Source: Macrosoma leucophasiata
Lineage: Eukaryota; Arthropoda; Insecta; Lepidoptera; Hedylidae
Direction of reading: 5' to 3'
Assembly: GCA_036365455.1 (NCBI GenBank)
Contig: JAWQUS010000008.1
Coordinates: 21,931,501 to 21,995,500 of the forward strand
DNA: 64,000 bases
Made by a program: the position numbers and the translations under genes. The notes beneath the pieces were generated by a model. That model was not told the DNA's origin. It was given only the letters and a program-made list of their open reading frames with translations, and did no database searches. Positions 37,701 to 52,700 of the stretch are shown one piece after another. Position 1 is the stretch's first letter. Each line of letters starts with the position of its first letter.

Positions 37701-40700
37701 TGGATTTGAGTCTTTCAAACGTACCTGCCACACAAGCGGCAATCCACAACACGATGCGCAATCATTTGGACACGACGTATGATTGATTCAATTTTTTTTA
37801 AGAGTCATGTAGGCTTCTCTTGAGACGGCACTAGTCTACTTCATCGGCGAGCGTAGAGGACGCTCTCAGCTAAAATGTTTTTATTGTTCTGCGAGGTAAA
37901 CATACCAGAATTGGTGAGCGGCGCCAGGTCGAGCAAGAAGACGGCGTTGTTTCGCAACATGATGTGGTCGAGGTCGAGCGCGCGGATCCGCTCCATACTC
38001 TCCGAGTGCGACTTCAGCTTGAGCTTCGGCGGCGCCGCCAGCTTTAACGCTTTGTCGTGACACTTCTCGCAAAACATGTACCACAGCTGGTAGCCTGGAA
38101 AATACAAATATATATTTTCTTTCATTGGTGGTAGACTTCCCTACATACACCCCTCTAGTCACTAGTCCAAGGTCCAATAGTGTAAAGCTAGGTTTTACCT
38201 ATGTTTCCCAGCAAATAAATCAACAACCTAACGTTATATAGCATCATATCCTTAAGTTCCCTAGAATTGTATTAACACAAAGTATAGGGTTGTAGAGTTA
38301 AGTACTCTTATACTTAGATATAAGCTTTATATTATCACTAGCTTAAGCCTAGATTGTTTAAGTAATGATTTTTGTAAATATTACGAACGAAATATAGAAA
38401 TTTGAATTTCGATTTTTTTTTGTGGGTGACTTTCAGTTTAAGCGCTCGAAGGCGTAGGCACCACCGCATTACCTAATTTATCTCCTGCTAGATGGTAGTA
38501 TTCAACACTATTGTGTTCCGGTTAGATGGTATTAGGATTAGGTCTTTAGGTCTCAGGGGTGGCAACACTTCTGCATTTTGACCTCTGATTTTTGTGTGAT
38601 GACTATAGGCTGCAGTCATCTCTTAACATCAATGCGAGCTGCATGTGTTTGCCACCTACCTTACATAAAAAATAAACTTAAAAAATTTGCAAATCTCGTG
38701 CTCATGTTTTGTATCGAACTCTTCTAAAACGGATTGACTAGGTTTTTTTTTTTGGTTTTTTTAACGAACTTCAAAATTAACTATCTCAGTAGTCTAGTAG
38801 CAGCAGGACACTGCTGCTTCCACTACATTATTAAATATTTCTTAACTTTGAATTTATTTTTCAATCACGTTTATTTTTTATTGTATACTCTTATATTTAG
38901 AAGGTCCTTTAATAAGTTGTACTAAAGTATCAGTATAAACCACTTGCATAGGGGTTTATGTCGTATGAATCATATAATATATATATATATAATAGAACGG
39001 GAAGCGCCGGCAGTACATACTGGCGGCTAAATGCCTGCAGCGGTATAGTGTAAGGTGTCTGTGGGATAGTACATACCAGCGGCTATATATCCGCAGCGGT
39101 GGTGCGGGGTGTCTGCGGGGCGGTAGTTGCCGGCGCGGTCGTACCCGTGCGCGGAGGGCGCCCCGCAACCCGGGTGCGTGTCCCGCAGGTGAGCCACTAG
39201 AGGCGGCGGTACGCACCGCCCGCACGCTTCGCACGACACTACACAACCCAAACCCACCCGTTAGCTAGTAAGAACGTACGAAAATTTATTTTCGTTTCAC
39301 TTCATTCATTCATAATTTCACTCGTTAATTTAAAGTAGTTTTAGCCATGGTAGACAAGGTCGCAACATGAATTATTTATGAAGATAAAAATTTTATAAAA
39401 GCAATTTTTAGTATGTAGGTAAAAAAAACACTGCGAGTCGAACACAAGCTTCAATACAATTTTTTTCTACGTTACCATTAATATTACATAGTCATCTTAT
39501 AGGTTTTCCTGTTGTCTATAGTTGAAAAGACTATTAACTATATTTAATTCAAATGCCAGTAGTATCGGAAATAAAGCGGAGAAATAGTAGTATTTCTTTA
39601 AATATATGTAATATGTTTCAGATCTTCATAAAAATACCATTTTATGAGTAGGTATTTAGAAAATAATTGTTTTTTTTATATTTTATTATTTACATCTCAA
39701 GAGTCAGTATGTATGGTATTGATGGCAGTCTGCTCCGTGCAATACAGTCCACGTATGTGGGCTGTCAAGCATGTGTGCGGGTAGATGGTAACATGTCACC
39801 CTGGTTTGATGTTAACATCGGTGTCAAACAGGGTTGCGTGCTTTCGTCTAGGCTGCTTATTATATATCTGGACAAATGCCTCCAGAGGGTGAAGTTGATG
39901 GATGTGGGAGTGCGTATGGGTGACTTAGTGGTGAACTGTCTGCTTTACGCAGATGATGCGGTAATTGTTAGCTCTACACCATCTGGGCTACAAGCACTAG
40001 TCACAGTCATGAAAGAGGATTGTATGGAGAAAGGCTTACAATTGAATGTGGATAAAACTAAAGTATTAGTATTTGAAAGAGATGAACAGAGAACAAATGC
40101 AAGGGTAGTAGTAGATGATGCAGTGTTAGAACAGGTTGATGAAATTGTATATCTTGGATGTGCTTTTAGCAAGGATGGTAGGTACACCACTAACATAGAA
40201 AGAAGAGTGCTTGCTGGGAATTGCGTGAATGGAGCGTTGGGTAAGCTGCTAGAATCGAAACATCTCAGCCAGCGGGCTCGACTAGCCGTACATAATGCTG
40301 TACTTACTCCAACGCTTTTATATGGAAGCGAGAGCTGGGTATGCAGGAAAGAGCATGAAAGTAAGTTGAACGCGGTCGAGATGAGATCTTTGCGCAAGAT
40401 CTGCGGTGTATCACTCACCGATCGCGTTCGTAATGAAGATGTAAGAAAGAGACTTTGTGTGAATGATAGTATCGGTGTAAAAATGAAAAAAGGCATGCTC
40501 CGATGGTTCGGGCATATAGAAAGAATGTCGAATGAGCGAATGACTAAACAGATATACAATGCGAATGTGGATGGTTGCAGAGGCCCAGGAAGACCAAGGC
40601 TGACCTACCATGACCAAATAGGTCGAGTTCTGTCTGATGGTGGTGTCAAAAGTCTTAGGAATCGGCGTGCATGTATGAAGAGAATGATGAAGGTAGACGA

Positions 40701-43700
40701 GGCACGAGAGGTTTGTCAGAACCGGGATGTCTGGCGCTCTACACTCTCTGCCTACCCCGTTAGGGACCTGGCGTGAAGATACATACATACATACATACAT
40801 CTCAAGAGTCCATACAAATAGATTTACACTGCTCTAAAAATACATCGCAAACACAGTAAATCGCCCTAACGACTTATTAAAAAACACTTAGTTTATAAAC
40901 AGCGTTAAATTCCAATTAAAGAACATATAAATTATTAGAAAACCTGAAAAAGGCGTCTTGAAAACAGGTAATTCGTTTCTCCACTCCGATCTCTTCCTAC
41001 GAGGTCCACCAAATGACGAAGTATCGCTGTCTCCCCGTCTGATCTTGCCTTTATTGCCGGAGAACCTAACGGAATGAGAATGTTTTTTTTAACATGTTAT
41101 TAGGTAAGTGTCCAACATTATACTTAATACATTCATTAATTATTAAATATAATATTCATATTAATCCAACAAAAAATATTGCACATCGAACTCAGGAAGA
41201 AGACTTCGGCTTATTTCGAGTCTGTAGAGCCTTATCTTTTTGCACCTTACCTATATGACGTTTGTCCACCATTTTGATCAAGTTTTGACCAATACCGGAC
41301 TATCAGTGCTTACGTAGGCAGCGTGCAGCAGAGATAACGCTATAAAATGTCTTGATATATATTTGTATACTCTTTGTACTCAACAATAAATAATGCACAT
41401 CGAGCCTACGAAAGTGACAATCGGCTAGTTTCGACTTAGTAGAGCGTTATCTCTGCTGCACGCTGTCTACGTAACCAATGATAGTCCGGTTTTGGTCAAA
41501 ACTTGATCAAAATGGTCGACAAACGTCAAATAGGAACGGTGCGAAAGAGATAACGTTCTACAGATCCGAAATAAGCCGACGCGTTTTCCTGATGTCGAAG
41601 TGCATTATTTCTTGTTGGATACTGTACATCATTTCTCAGCCATGAAGAGCCGATCAAAGTGGTGTTTGCCTAGGGTCCCTATATTACGGAAGAATGGAAA
41701 TCACTTGTAGACACGTACAAAATACACAAAACTATTTTTAAATTGTAAACGAAGTTGGCAAACAAGCGTGCAGTTCACATGGATGTTAAGTGATAACTGC
41801 AGTCTTAAGATATCTTCACAAAAACCAGAGGTCCAAATGCAAATGCGTTGCCACCCGTGAGACCTTAGTTGTTATGTCTCTGTGATAGATATTACGGGGC
41901 CATACATTACCATCTTACCGTAATAGGATAGTCCCGAGCACTACCATTAGGAGCCAAATAGATTAGGTAATGGTGAAAAATCATAGTTTCCTTTCAGTTG
42001 CAACGGAGAGTTGTCTTTAGCGTCGTGAGGTACATCCCAAAAGGCTGTAAGTATTCACAGCGCGAGGATTTGATTTTTTTCAAGAACAGTGTGAATGTTT
42101 AATCAGTAGTGGCATCATTTACCTGTCGGTAGCAACTGTGAGTTCTTTAGCATCGTAGAGAGCATCCCACAAGGCAACGAGGGCTCGAAGCGCGGGCGGC
42201 AGCACGTTCACCACTGACTGCGATTGTCCAGACACTATGACAAACATATTTTCAAAATGAATAAAGAGCCTCCTCTAAAATGGGTGGATATTCCTACCCT
42301 ACACATATTTATCATGTAAGCTATTGTTGGATAAGTCATTGAAATATAATAGGGGTTTTGCAATACGAGTTTTCGATTAAACTATCTGTGAAATATTTAG
42401 CTTTAAAGTGTAAACTTTTGTTAAAGTCAAGTGCCCCTGACAATTTGGGTAATAGCGATGTTAATCCAAAAAAAAAAATGTACTTGAAAAAACGGAACCT
42501 GCGCGTGTCGCGACACCCACTTGGCCGATTTTATTTACAAAAGATGTGTATAAAGTACAATAATAATTACAGTCGCTGGTGCCAGGCTGCGCGTCCTCTT
42601 CACGTATAGTAGTACTGATGTCAGTCTTGCGAGCGCGACTAGAGCTCGCCTCCGTGCCGGACCTGGTCAGCGTCTCCAGCGTCGACGGGTGGATCTGCAG
42701 GTATTGCCCTGCGAAATGCACATTTTTTTAAATGTAATGTAAGTGTCATACAAGCATGCAGTTCACATTGATGTTAAGTGATGACTGCAGCCTATAGACA
42801 CCCACACAAAGACCAAGGTCAAAATGCAGATGCGTTACCATTCCTGAGGCCTAAGGTGTTATGCCTCTGTGCCGGCAATTACAGGTCCGTACATTACCAC
42901 CTGACCGGAACACGATAGTGCTGAACACTACCATTTAGCTGCTAGTGTATTAGGTAATGCGGTGGTGCCTACGCCCGCGAGCTCCGTCACTGGAGCTCTA
43001 CCAGAACAATATCGGTATCAGATTCTGGTATCAGAATCAGAAACTCATTTATTCATTTAGGGTGACAGGCACCTCTTTTGACACGTCAAAAACAAACAAA
43101 ATAAATTAAAGTGAATAACAATTGATATACATGTCAAACAAGATAAAAAATATATGTAAAGCCAAGAATATCACTAAGATAAAACTAAATGTAATAAACT
43201 AATGTGAAAAGTATATCAGTAGAATGTCTCGTAAGTTGAGTCTTTTCAATTATAGTTTAAACATAAATTGGAGATCTCGGTGAAATGTCAGAGATAAGTA
43301 AACTTGGTGGGCTCGACAAAGGAGGAAGTATCCACACTGACCAGCGTTGGAGACCTCTACGGAGTGTCGTAGGGGGCGCGAGGGCGGCGCGTCGTGGGGC
43401 GCGCGGGTCACCACACGCTCACCGGCGCGCGGCAGCTGAGGGTGGAACTTCAGGAAGGCTGCGCACGCGATCGCGTCGTGCACTATGCCTGCACGCAAAG
43501 AACATTACATTATAAAGCGTGAGATATTCTTGAAAGTTAAATGCTAAGCACTTACATGTTTTACTTACGCAAACTCAAATTAACAATTATATTGTGACCA
43601 AATTTCGCGTAAATCAAAAGACGGTGTGATCATAGACGTCGAGACATGACGACGTCATCCTTATTGGAGGTGTATTCCGATAGTGCAGTCAACCATCAAT

Positions 43701-46700
43701 GGCAGTCAAGCCATTGCGAGGGCGGTAGTAAATATAACAAAAGCGGCTCACGATAATACTATCGGCACCGCGAGCTCCTACCCGCCCGCCTAGCGTGACG
43801 ATTATAGCATATTCTTCTTTAATGACGCATAAACACTATTTTTGGCATCTTTGCAGCTGTTTAGTTGACCGTCTAGTGTATCACATGCATGTCACATTTC
43901 ACGATAAAAAACAATTTCAGCGCATCTAGATATGTCATGCCTGATTTCTCATCATCAGCTATTGTCATCGTACAGTGAAGAGTTGAAGTATACACAAGCG
44001 GATAATACCCAGAATGGAACGGATAGAGAGTACAGCACATATACATAGAACGGATAGTCACCACTATCACTCCAGTACTGTGAGTACAGTCATCAACGGA
44101 TTTTACACTTTACCTATCAGCACACAATGAAAGCAGATTCAAATACACAAGTGAGAGGTACCTTCGTGCCATAGCAGAGCGGCGAAGACCGCACGCAGAC
44201 ATTCTGCCTGTGTAGGACTAAGCGCGTGTTTGCGAGGTGGTGGCGCAGACGTTCGTGCCGGCAGCGGCGGCGGCGACCTCCGAGTTGACCGAACTCGCCG
44301 CACGGGTATGGGACCCACACCCGTGCCCACACTCGCTCGCATTATCTGCGCCTCCTGACACGAAACATATTATAACATCAGATTTCTTAGAGTAATTTAA
44401 GATGGCAAGCGAACATACTAAGTTATGATTCCAGTGCAGAATCAATTTGTTCATACAGATATGCTGCAAACCTAATTATTACGCATATTTATAATCTAGA
44501 AAATATCCACTAGGTTGCCTATCAAAATTTGGCCGCAAGTATTTTTAATGAAATTATTTTATCTTTAACAGCCAGCTATTCTTGATTGCGGCCGATTTAA
44601 TTTGGCTCCCGTTTATTATATTATATCACAATAATGAGAAAAAAATGCTTTAATTTTATATATAAATAATACATGTACGTTATGGACGTAAAAAGTTATC
44701 GGGGCGTAACGAAAATATGTAGGGGCGGCTAAGTGCTCAACGACAGCCGTGACTTTTCAGAATCTTTATACATATTACCGTGAAGTGGACGATATTTTAT
44801 TAAAAAATAAGTAAAAAAAAATATTTCCCAAAAAAAAGTATAAAATATACTTGCGGGTCATTTTTCGATAGGCAACCTAGTGGATATATATTCTCTAGAT
44901 TATAAATATGTGTAAAAATTAGGTTTGCAGCATATCTGGATGAACGAAATGATTCTGCAGTGGGATCCTAACCTATACGGTTCACATGGATGGTAAGGTA
45001 CAACTTAAGCCTATACACATCTCAATAAAAGATATACTTAGGCTAGGTTGCACCACATCATTTGTTAAAGTTAAATTAATTGTTACATTGCACATCCTTC
45101 TCTAACATAAGGAAATCTATGAAAGTTAGAGAAGGATGTGAAATCATATAATGACTTAAACTTTAACAAATATCGTGGTGCAACCCAGGCTTAATGTTGC
45201 CAACCCCATACATATTTTTTTACAACAGCTGTAATTAAATGATAGTTCTCTATTCAGAATACCTTAGAACTGCTGGCTCCATTGAAGTCTTCGTTGTCTG
45301 GCGAAGTCTGCGTGCAAGCCTGCGCGAGTCGACTGGGCCCTTCTTCATCCACGTCTACTTCTACCTCCAATATGTCCGTCTGTAACAATTGTGTACTATT
45401 TATGTAGCGTGTAAATAAAGGAGTACGGTCTGAGTATTGACAAAGTGTCCCTCAAAACATGGAAAATAAGGGTGGCGCTGCGACAGCGTATAATACTCGT
45501 ATCTATTTTTTTATTACATTTTATTCGGAATTCACATTTTTCACAGTAGTTGTTTTGGTCAGATTTATTAATTTATTATGTTTTATTTGAGACTTCGCAA
45601 ATATTTAAGACTTGATAGTTATATTTCAATCTAAAGCGTAAATTCATGGATTTAGAGAAAAGACACAAACAAAATAGAATAAAAAAACTATTCAACGTTA
45701 TTTGTTTAGAACGTTTCTAAGTTTCCGTGATTAGCAACACGCTATTTTAAGGAAGGAAATAAATCTATTTAATTATTATTCATACCTCTATGAAAAGAAC
45801 TATACTTTTAAAACCATATGTGATTATAAGGCAATTAGCTACACTGCAACAAATGTTTGTTGGCTTTTTTTGTGTTTTAATAATTTCAATTCTATGAACT
45901 CCTTCGTAGTTTTTTTTTTCTTCAAGCCAATTAGTATTCAATGTTAGATTGAACTCAATAATAACTTGCCTCCAGGATGTCATCATCATCTTCATCGAAG
46001 AAATTATCACTCATGCGGCCTCTATCCGGAGTGTCGAAGTCGTTTCCGTTGCGACGGATGCGCCTGGAAAAATCACGATATATTTTAACAGAAGGCATCT
46101 AGTTTCATATAAGGTTACTATTTAAATGACGAAAAGCTATTAAGCTTATATACCCGACATCACGCCAATATCTACCATGGCCACCTGCTTTACGTTTAGT
46201 TCAAGCCTCGCGTGAAAAATGTTGAATCTGTTTTACAAAAATAAAATCAATGTCTTTTTTAATGTACACGATTGCATATTTATTTCCTTCATAATGCACA
46301 ACGATTTCCAATACTTTTCGTACAATAATATTATATCGGTCAATAATTAGAAATTATCAATTATGAAGGCATAGCTGTTTTTTTGCCTCTATTTGCACTA
46401 TTAGCTATCACAGCTAAAATAAAAAAATAAGAAGAAATAAAGGCTCAAGAGTTTACCTCGGTGTTGGTATAGATCGAGGGTCGTTACGAAGTCGCCGACC
46501 GTTGTTACCGTCATGGTAAGGACTTGTGCTGCTATCACTCTGGAAAAGAAATAACTAAGTATCACAAAGGCAAAGCAAGTTAGGCCGAAGGCAGGCACGC
46601 ATCTGCATTTTGACCTCCTCACGCGCAGTTTCTAAAAAGCCATATTTTAATAGGCAGTAATAGTCCATATAATTTGTCGCATGGTCACTCTACTCATCTC

Positions 46701-49700
46701 AGTCAGGCGCCGCCATTTAGACTCATAAGCAAAGACGGTTTCAGCGGGTGCGCTTCATTTGATAGAAAATTAAGTGATCTAATTTTTACTTAAAATAATA
46801 AAAACCATTTTTATTTAATACAGTTCCTATAATTTCATTTCGTATAATTATTTATTGTTTGAAATTTGTATTTACCACCTGTATTAATTTATCTATAAAA
46901 TAAAATACGCAACATGCCGAAAAAAAATATTGGTGGCAGCGGCACCTCCTTGCCCTTCATATGTAATATTAACTTGTTGTTTAATTGTTTTATAAAATAT
47001 CACAATATTACTCATGACATACATATAACTTACCTCAGTATTTAAATCGCAGCGTATTGTGAACGGAAAACAGTCTTCGGCATCGGTAGAATCTAAGACA
47101 ATAAATTATTATGATTAGTTCGTTGAAATATCTTAACTAAGGGCTCCCACACATAAATGCGAATTCGCATCGCATCGCAAATATATGCGAGATCGCATGA
47201 ATGCATCGCCTGCCATGCGGCATCGCATTGCAGTTTTGTGTGGCCACCCTAGCTTCAAATTAGGAGAAGGTGGTATGTTACATTCACATACATACATGTT
47301 CACACCGATTTTATAATTATTATTTTTATTTGAAGGGATATTTTAAAAAATCATAGGCATATAATTATGTTATGACTTATTTCACGTTTGTCTCAAGAAC
47401 TATAGCTCTTCATGCTACTGAGCTGACGTTCGGAAGCCATAGCACTCGTGAACATAGAGCAACACGGGCCACCGGCGAACGGAGGGGAGTAGCCATAGCG
47501 TTTATTACCGATGCAAAACAGTCTGTCATTATTTGCGAGGGAAAATTCGTATGACACACACACAACAAAAATCGTCTATTACTACGAAACTCACATCTTG
47601 ACTTTGACAAAATACATAAACAATTTCACGCACACTTGGTAGGCACACTACTCCCCTCCGGTCCGCCGCGGCCGGTGGCCCGTGTTGTTCTGTGCTCGTT
47701 AAAATACACAGAACTCAGTTCACAAGTAGGGTGCGCTAATTTTCTTGGGACCGTTCACACTACAGCAGTGTTCAAAGTTGTAGCAGCACAAGGGAAATCT
47801 TTGTTAAGCCAACGTGATGCAATGGCATAATAATGTTAGACTCTGTTGCAATATCTTTAAGACAAGCCGTAGCCCGTTTGAAATATTTTTTCAATCTGTT
47901 ACAATAATGACAGTGATAATCTATATAAATAAATTGAAAATCGATTGTCACATGTGTTATGAAGCATCAGAATTTGATCCCGAGGACGGTCCGATTAATT
48001 AACCATATCTTTTTTCGTAGAATTGGTAATTGTTAAAGTTTAACAGTCAGGATATCCCCACCGGTCCGCCGCGGCCGGTGGCCCGTGTTTCTCTATGGGA
48101 AAATAAGATCCCTTCCTTAAAAAATAATATACAAGTGAAAGTGTATATGCTTGTCGGTACATATGGAACGTACATATTTCTCACATAACGCCTACGCGAA
48201 TTTTGATAAACCTTAATTCGTAGTTTATTAAATTCTGAGAAAAATACATAGATAGGCTACTTTTTGTATCAGTAAAGGGAGCATCTACCGAAAACATACT
48301 GGCATATATTAAAATAAAAACAAAACTGCATCCGTACGAGTCCGAGTCCTATATTGGTAACCTGAGTATTATGAGGTGGGTCAAATAAAATTTTAAACTT
48401 CTAAAGAATAAATAATATTACAAAATCACAGCAACATTACGCAAATTATATGCACACAGCTCGTTATTCGCGCGTAAATAAGTAGTCATTAAAAGTAGTG
48501 TATCACCATTAGCGGAGCCTTCGTCGTCTTCGTTGATGTATGATTCATGGCGCGACTCGCACCTCGAGTCGCAGTTCGCGTGCTTGTCTTCCTCGTATTC
48601 GAACTGTTACAAATAAAATACATCGTTTGGATTTGATAGTATGCATTATTAGTTTATATGAACATCTATAAAAACGGTACGCTTTGAATTAAGCTCCTGT
48701 TATAGCTATAAATTGTCATTATTAAATCAGTATCCAAATTTTAAGGAATACTTTTTTTAAATAATTGTTAACAAATACATGTTAAGTGTCTTAAAAATCA
48801 TAATGTACTAACTGGCAATTGGCCGCTTGATCACACGGGCACTTTACGCGATAATAACAAAAGCTATACTTAACGTATCGGAATCTATAACGTATATGAA
48901 GTTACCGTCATATTAGGTTGTTGAGTAAGCAGATACTTCAGCATGCGTGCGAGTAGGAGAACCAAACACTTCGAATTTGATCTGATATATAATGCTTTAA
49001 ATTAACGTTTGAAAATATATGGTTTTCATTACGTTATAGGTATCGAAAAACAATTTCCTTGCGTTATTTAAAAAGTAATAATTGTCAGTAAAGTCGGTTT
49101 ACGGGTGATAATTGATACGTGTTAATGTCATAAGAAAACATGCATCAAAAGCCGAACGCTTGGGCCGATCGTGCCTCTCTATCGCTTGTTCCGCGTTCTC
49201 GCTTGCACGCTATGTTCAGGCGGAACGTGACACTTTTTCGTGCGTACGAACTACCGTGCGTATGGTATGCGTATATGGAAAGACAATGTACGGTTAAACG
49301 GGAAGACAATGTGACTCACGCCGTAGAGGGGCGATGAGGTCGGCGAGACCGGCACGAGGAGGGAGACCTCGAAGTGGCGGTGGTACTGGAGACACCACGC
49401 GGCACCGGCGCACTCGGCGTACGTCTGCGCCGAGTCGTCGCTCAGCCGCACCCACGTGCCGTCCTTGTTCGTCACCTGCCACCATTGGGAGATGTGTCAT
49501 GTTGCTTCTTTAGCTACATTTTCCTTCAATGCACGTGTTTAAGACACCAAACAAAAGTATCGTGACAAGATGTGTACAAAAAAAAACATGAAGATAAGAT
49601 GCATGGTTTAACAGCTTCGAAATATTATTTTGAGAACTAAAAGAATATTCGATGTTTAAAATATTTTGACCTCTACGGAACAAAAAGTTAAAAATTAATT

Positions 49701-52700
49701 CCCTTATTCATAAACGTATTTTAGCTAAAGTGTTGCTAATCTCTCCTTTGTCTTTTTCTATCTTGCACATTTGACAATGCAACTGACAAAGACAAAGCAT
49801 TCTATAGCTAAAACGTATCTAATGTACGTTTATGAATAAGGGGGTAAGTGTACAGCGGCTACTACCTGGTAGGAAATACCATTTTTATTCCGGTGAGGTA
49901 AACAGATTTTAAATAATAGGAAATGTTTTAAGTTATCTTGATAATATTTCAAAACTGCCTTACCAGGTGTGCCTGTATCTTTACGGATCCTAAGGAACTT
50001 TCCCTTACAAGGTAGGCAGAGAGTGTGGAACGCCAGATATCCCGGTCCTTACACACCTCCCAGGCTTCTTCGTCTCACCATCATCGTTTCGTGATTTGAA
50101 AGTCAGTGAAACGAAAAAGCGACAGTTCAAGAAGACACAGACATATATATATTCATAAGATTTATTATGTTCTGATACCTTGTCATCATCCCTATTATAA
50201 TGTAATGATTATTACGTTATACGTATTGCTACACAACAACACGTTTTAATGGCATAGCGTCCTCATCAAGGATGGGGCTGATATATCCTCCAGTGGACAA
50301 AAGCCTCCAAAAAAATTAAGATAAAAAAGGATCTAGCGCAGCTGTTGGCCGGGGCCTACCTCCTCGACGTAAGCGAGTGTGGCGGCGGGCGGCAGACGGC
50401 CCAGCTCCTCGGCCTGGAGGGAGGGTGCGGCGCGCACGCGCAGGCCGCACGTGGAGCGCGCCGCGAACCACAGCCGCCGCGCGCCCGCACCCGCCTCGCC
50501 CGCGAACCGCTCAGCGCCCTCCTCCGCGCCGCACTCCGCCACCTCCACTACCACCGTCTGCATACAACAACAATCATGCAGTTGCTCAACGTGCCGATAT
50601 CAATGAATTTACTCTACACAGATTTATTCACGACATACGTTTTTTTTTATGTTATGGAAGTGGCAAACAAGCACACAGCAGCAGTCACATTGATGTTAAG
50701 TGATGACTGCAGCCTATAGACACTTACACAAAGACCGAGGTCAAAATGCAGATGCGTGAGCACTCCTGAGGCCTAAGGTGTTATGCCTCTGAGCCGGAAA
50801 TTACAGGGCCGTACATTACCACGGAACACGATAGTGCTGAACACTACCATTTAGCGGCAAGTATATTAGGTAGTGCGGTGGTGCCTACGCCCGCGAGCTC
50901 CGTCACTGGAGCTCTACCACCAGTAACGTAAAGAGAATTTCGCAATTCGTCTTTCTTAAAATTATGAGATGAGTTCACTTTATTTGATCAGTGCCACAAT
51001 TCAGCCAATAAACATTTATCATGACATGTGTTCATCGATGGCAAATGAACACAGCAGCTTACAAACACCTATACTAAAACTTATTAAACATTCCTGAGGT
51101 CTAAGTATTAGAATTTTCCAGAAATCTGGCGCGCGTGCCCACCTCCTGCCAGTTGGCCAGATTTTTTATGCATACTGATACTGAGGTATAAACAGTTGCT
51201 TAAATTTTTAGGCTATAAGCTATTTGCACTTGCCAGTCTTACAAAATGTCCGACAAAGTAAACCATAAGGCTGTCTCGAGACTATCACCCCACATATGAC
51301 TACACTTCCACGTGCATCATCTGCGTCAGTCGCCCTAAAGGTAGGCACGATTCCGAACTCCGCTGCACGCAACAGTGCTGCCGCAGCACTACTCATCTCC
51401 ATATATTGTCAATAAGTTTATATGAGATAACGCAGTTGTACTAACACTCGCTCCACCCGCACGTAGTCAATAATCGCGAACCTTTTACAAATGGTTGAAT
51501 TTTTGTCTTAACACAATGAGTCAGCAAGTACACTCACCGAGGGCAGCGGCTGCATATCGAGGGTACATCTAACGGTGTAGTTGCCAGCAACGCGCGGCAC
51601 CCAGGCGGCCACAAAGGAGCCGTCGGGCCGCGGCTGAACTAATACTCGCTCAACCGGCATATAGTCACTGCTCGCGAACGTCTCTTCGGTGCGTGCCCCC
51701 AAACGCAGCTCTTCGAACGAGTAGTTTTGGTATGCCTGACAAAAATATATACGTAAACTTTATTACTTCTTACTCCTAAGACATGGTTTGCATTTAATGG
51801 TTGCATCGTGCGTTGTATCGTCGATGAGTGGTTGTCAACAGACTAAAGACGTGCGTTTTCATGAGACGCAAGTTACCGTCTGTACCGGATATTACAGGGC
51901 CGGAACGCGCTGAACGCCATTAAGAGGCAAGTATATTTGGTAGTCCGGTGGTGCCTACGCCAGCGAGCTCCTTCACTGGAGATCTACCACCAGTAAAGTA
52001 AATTTGATAAATATGTCATTATTATCATTAATGTTTTCCACTTGGTACACAAGATTGGATGTGTTGTGTCCCTCGCAAATGTGGGTCAAATTTTATCTGT
52101 CTACATACTTTTGTCCTCAAGACAAAAGTCCGACATGAGTCAGAAAATGCCCTGAAAGAAACCGATTATCGATAATAACAGTGGGTACCATCTAACGGTA
52201 GATCATGTCGGTGCCTTATTTGCGTAGCGATAAATACTAATTTGGAATGGTTTTGGATCACCGGTTACTTCTTCGATGATTCATAACTACGAATGTACAA
52301 AATTCTTAACAAATAAAACAATAGCCGATAAAGATTGTCATTATGAATGCGTGCTTCACTAAGCAATTTTGGTAAAAGCAATTGAAAGCAATATATTTTT
52401 TTTTTTTGGTGTTATGACTTACGCTGAACAACTGCGCTTCTTCTATCTTAACTAAACAATTTAATATTAATTTTAAAAGATGTAAGGTTAAGCTACGCGG
52501 TGACCTGTACATACATTGTGCACATCCGCTCGTGTCATATCAGTGTAAGTATAATCTTTGGTTTCCGAGTAGCTATGATAGATTCTAAATCTATACGTCG
52601 AAACTTCCGGTTTCTGATTATGTGAAGGTACTGAAATATACCTTTAGGTACATCAGCACATCCTGTAATAAAGCTATATCAGAATCCACAGTAATCAGAA

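Noticed and set aside
39945..40559. 204-codon minus-strand ORF
   Set aside because: Antisense shadow of the RTE reverse transcriptase.
51220..51402. Small minus-strand ORF near hiw exon w3 as a further exon or echo
   Set aside because: No similarity to hiw seen, no convincing splice sites, and its phase does not fit between w3 and w4.
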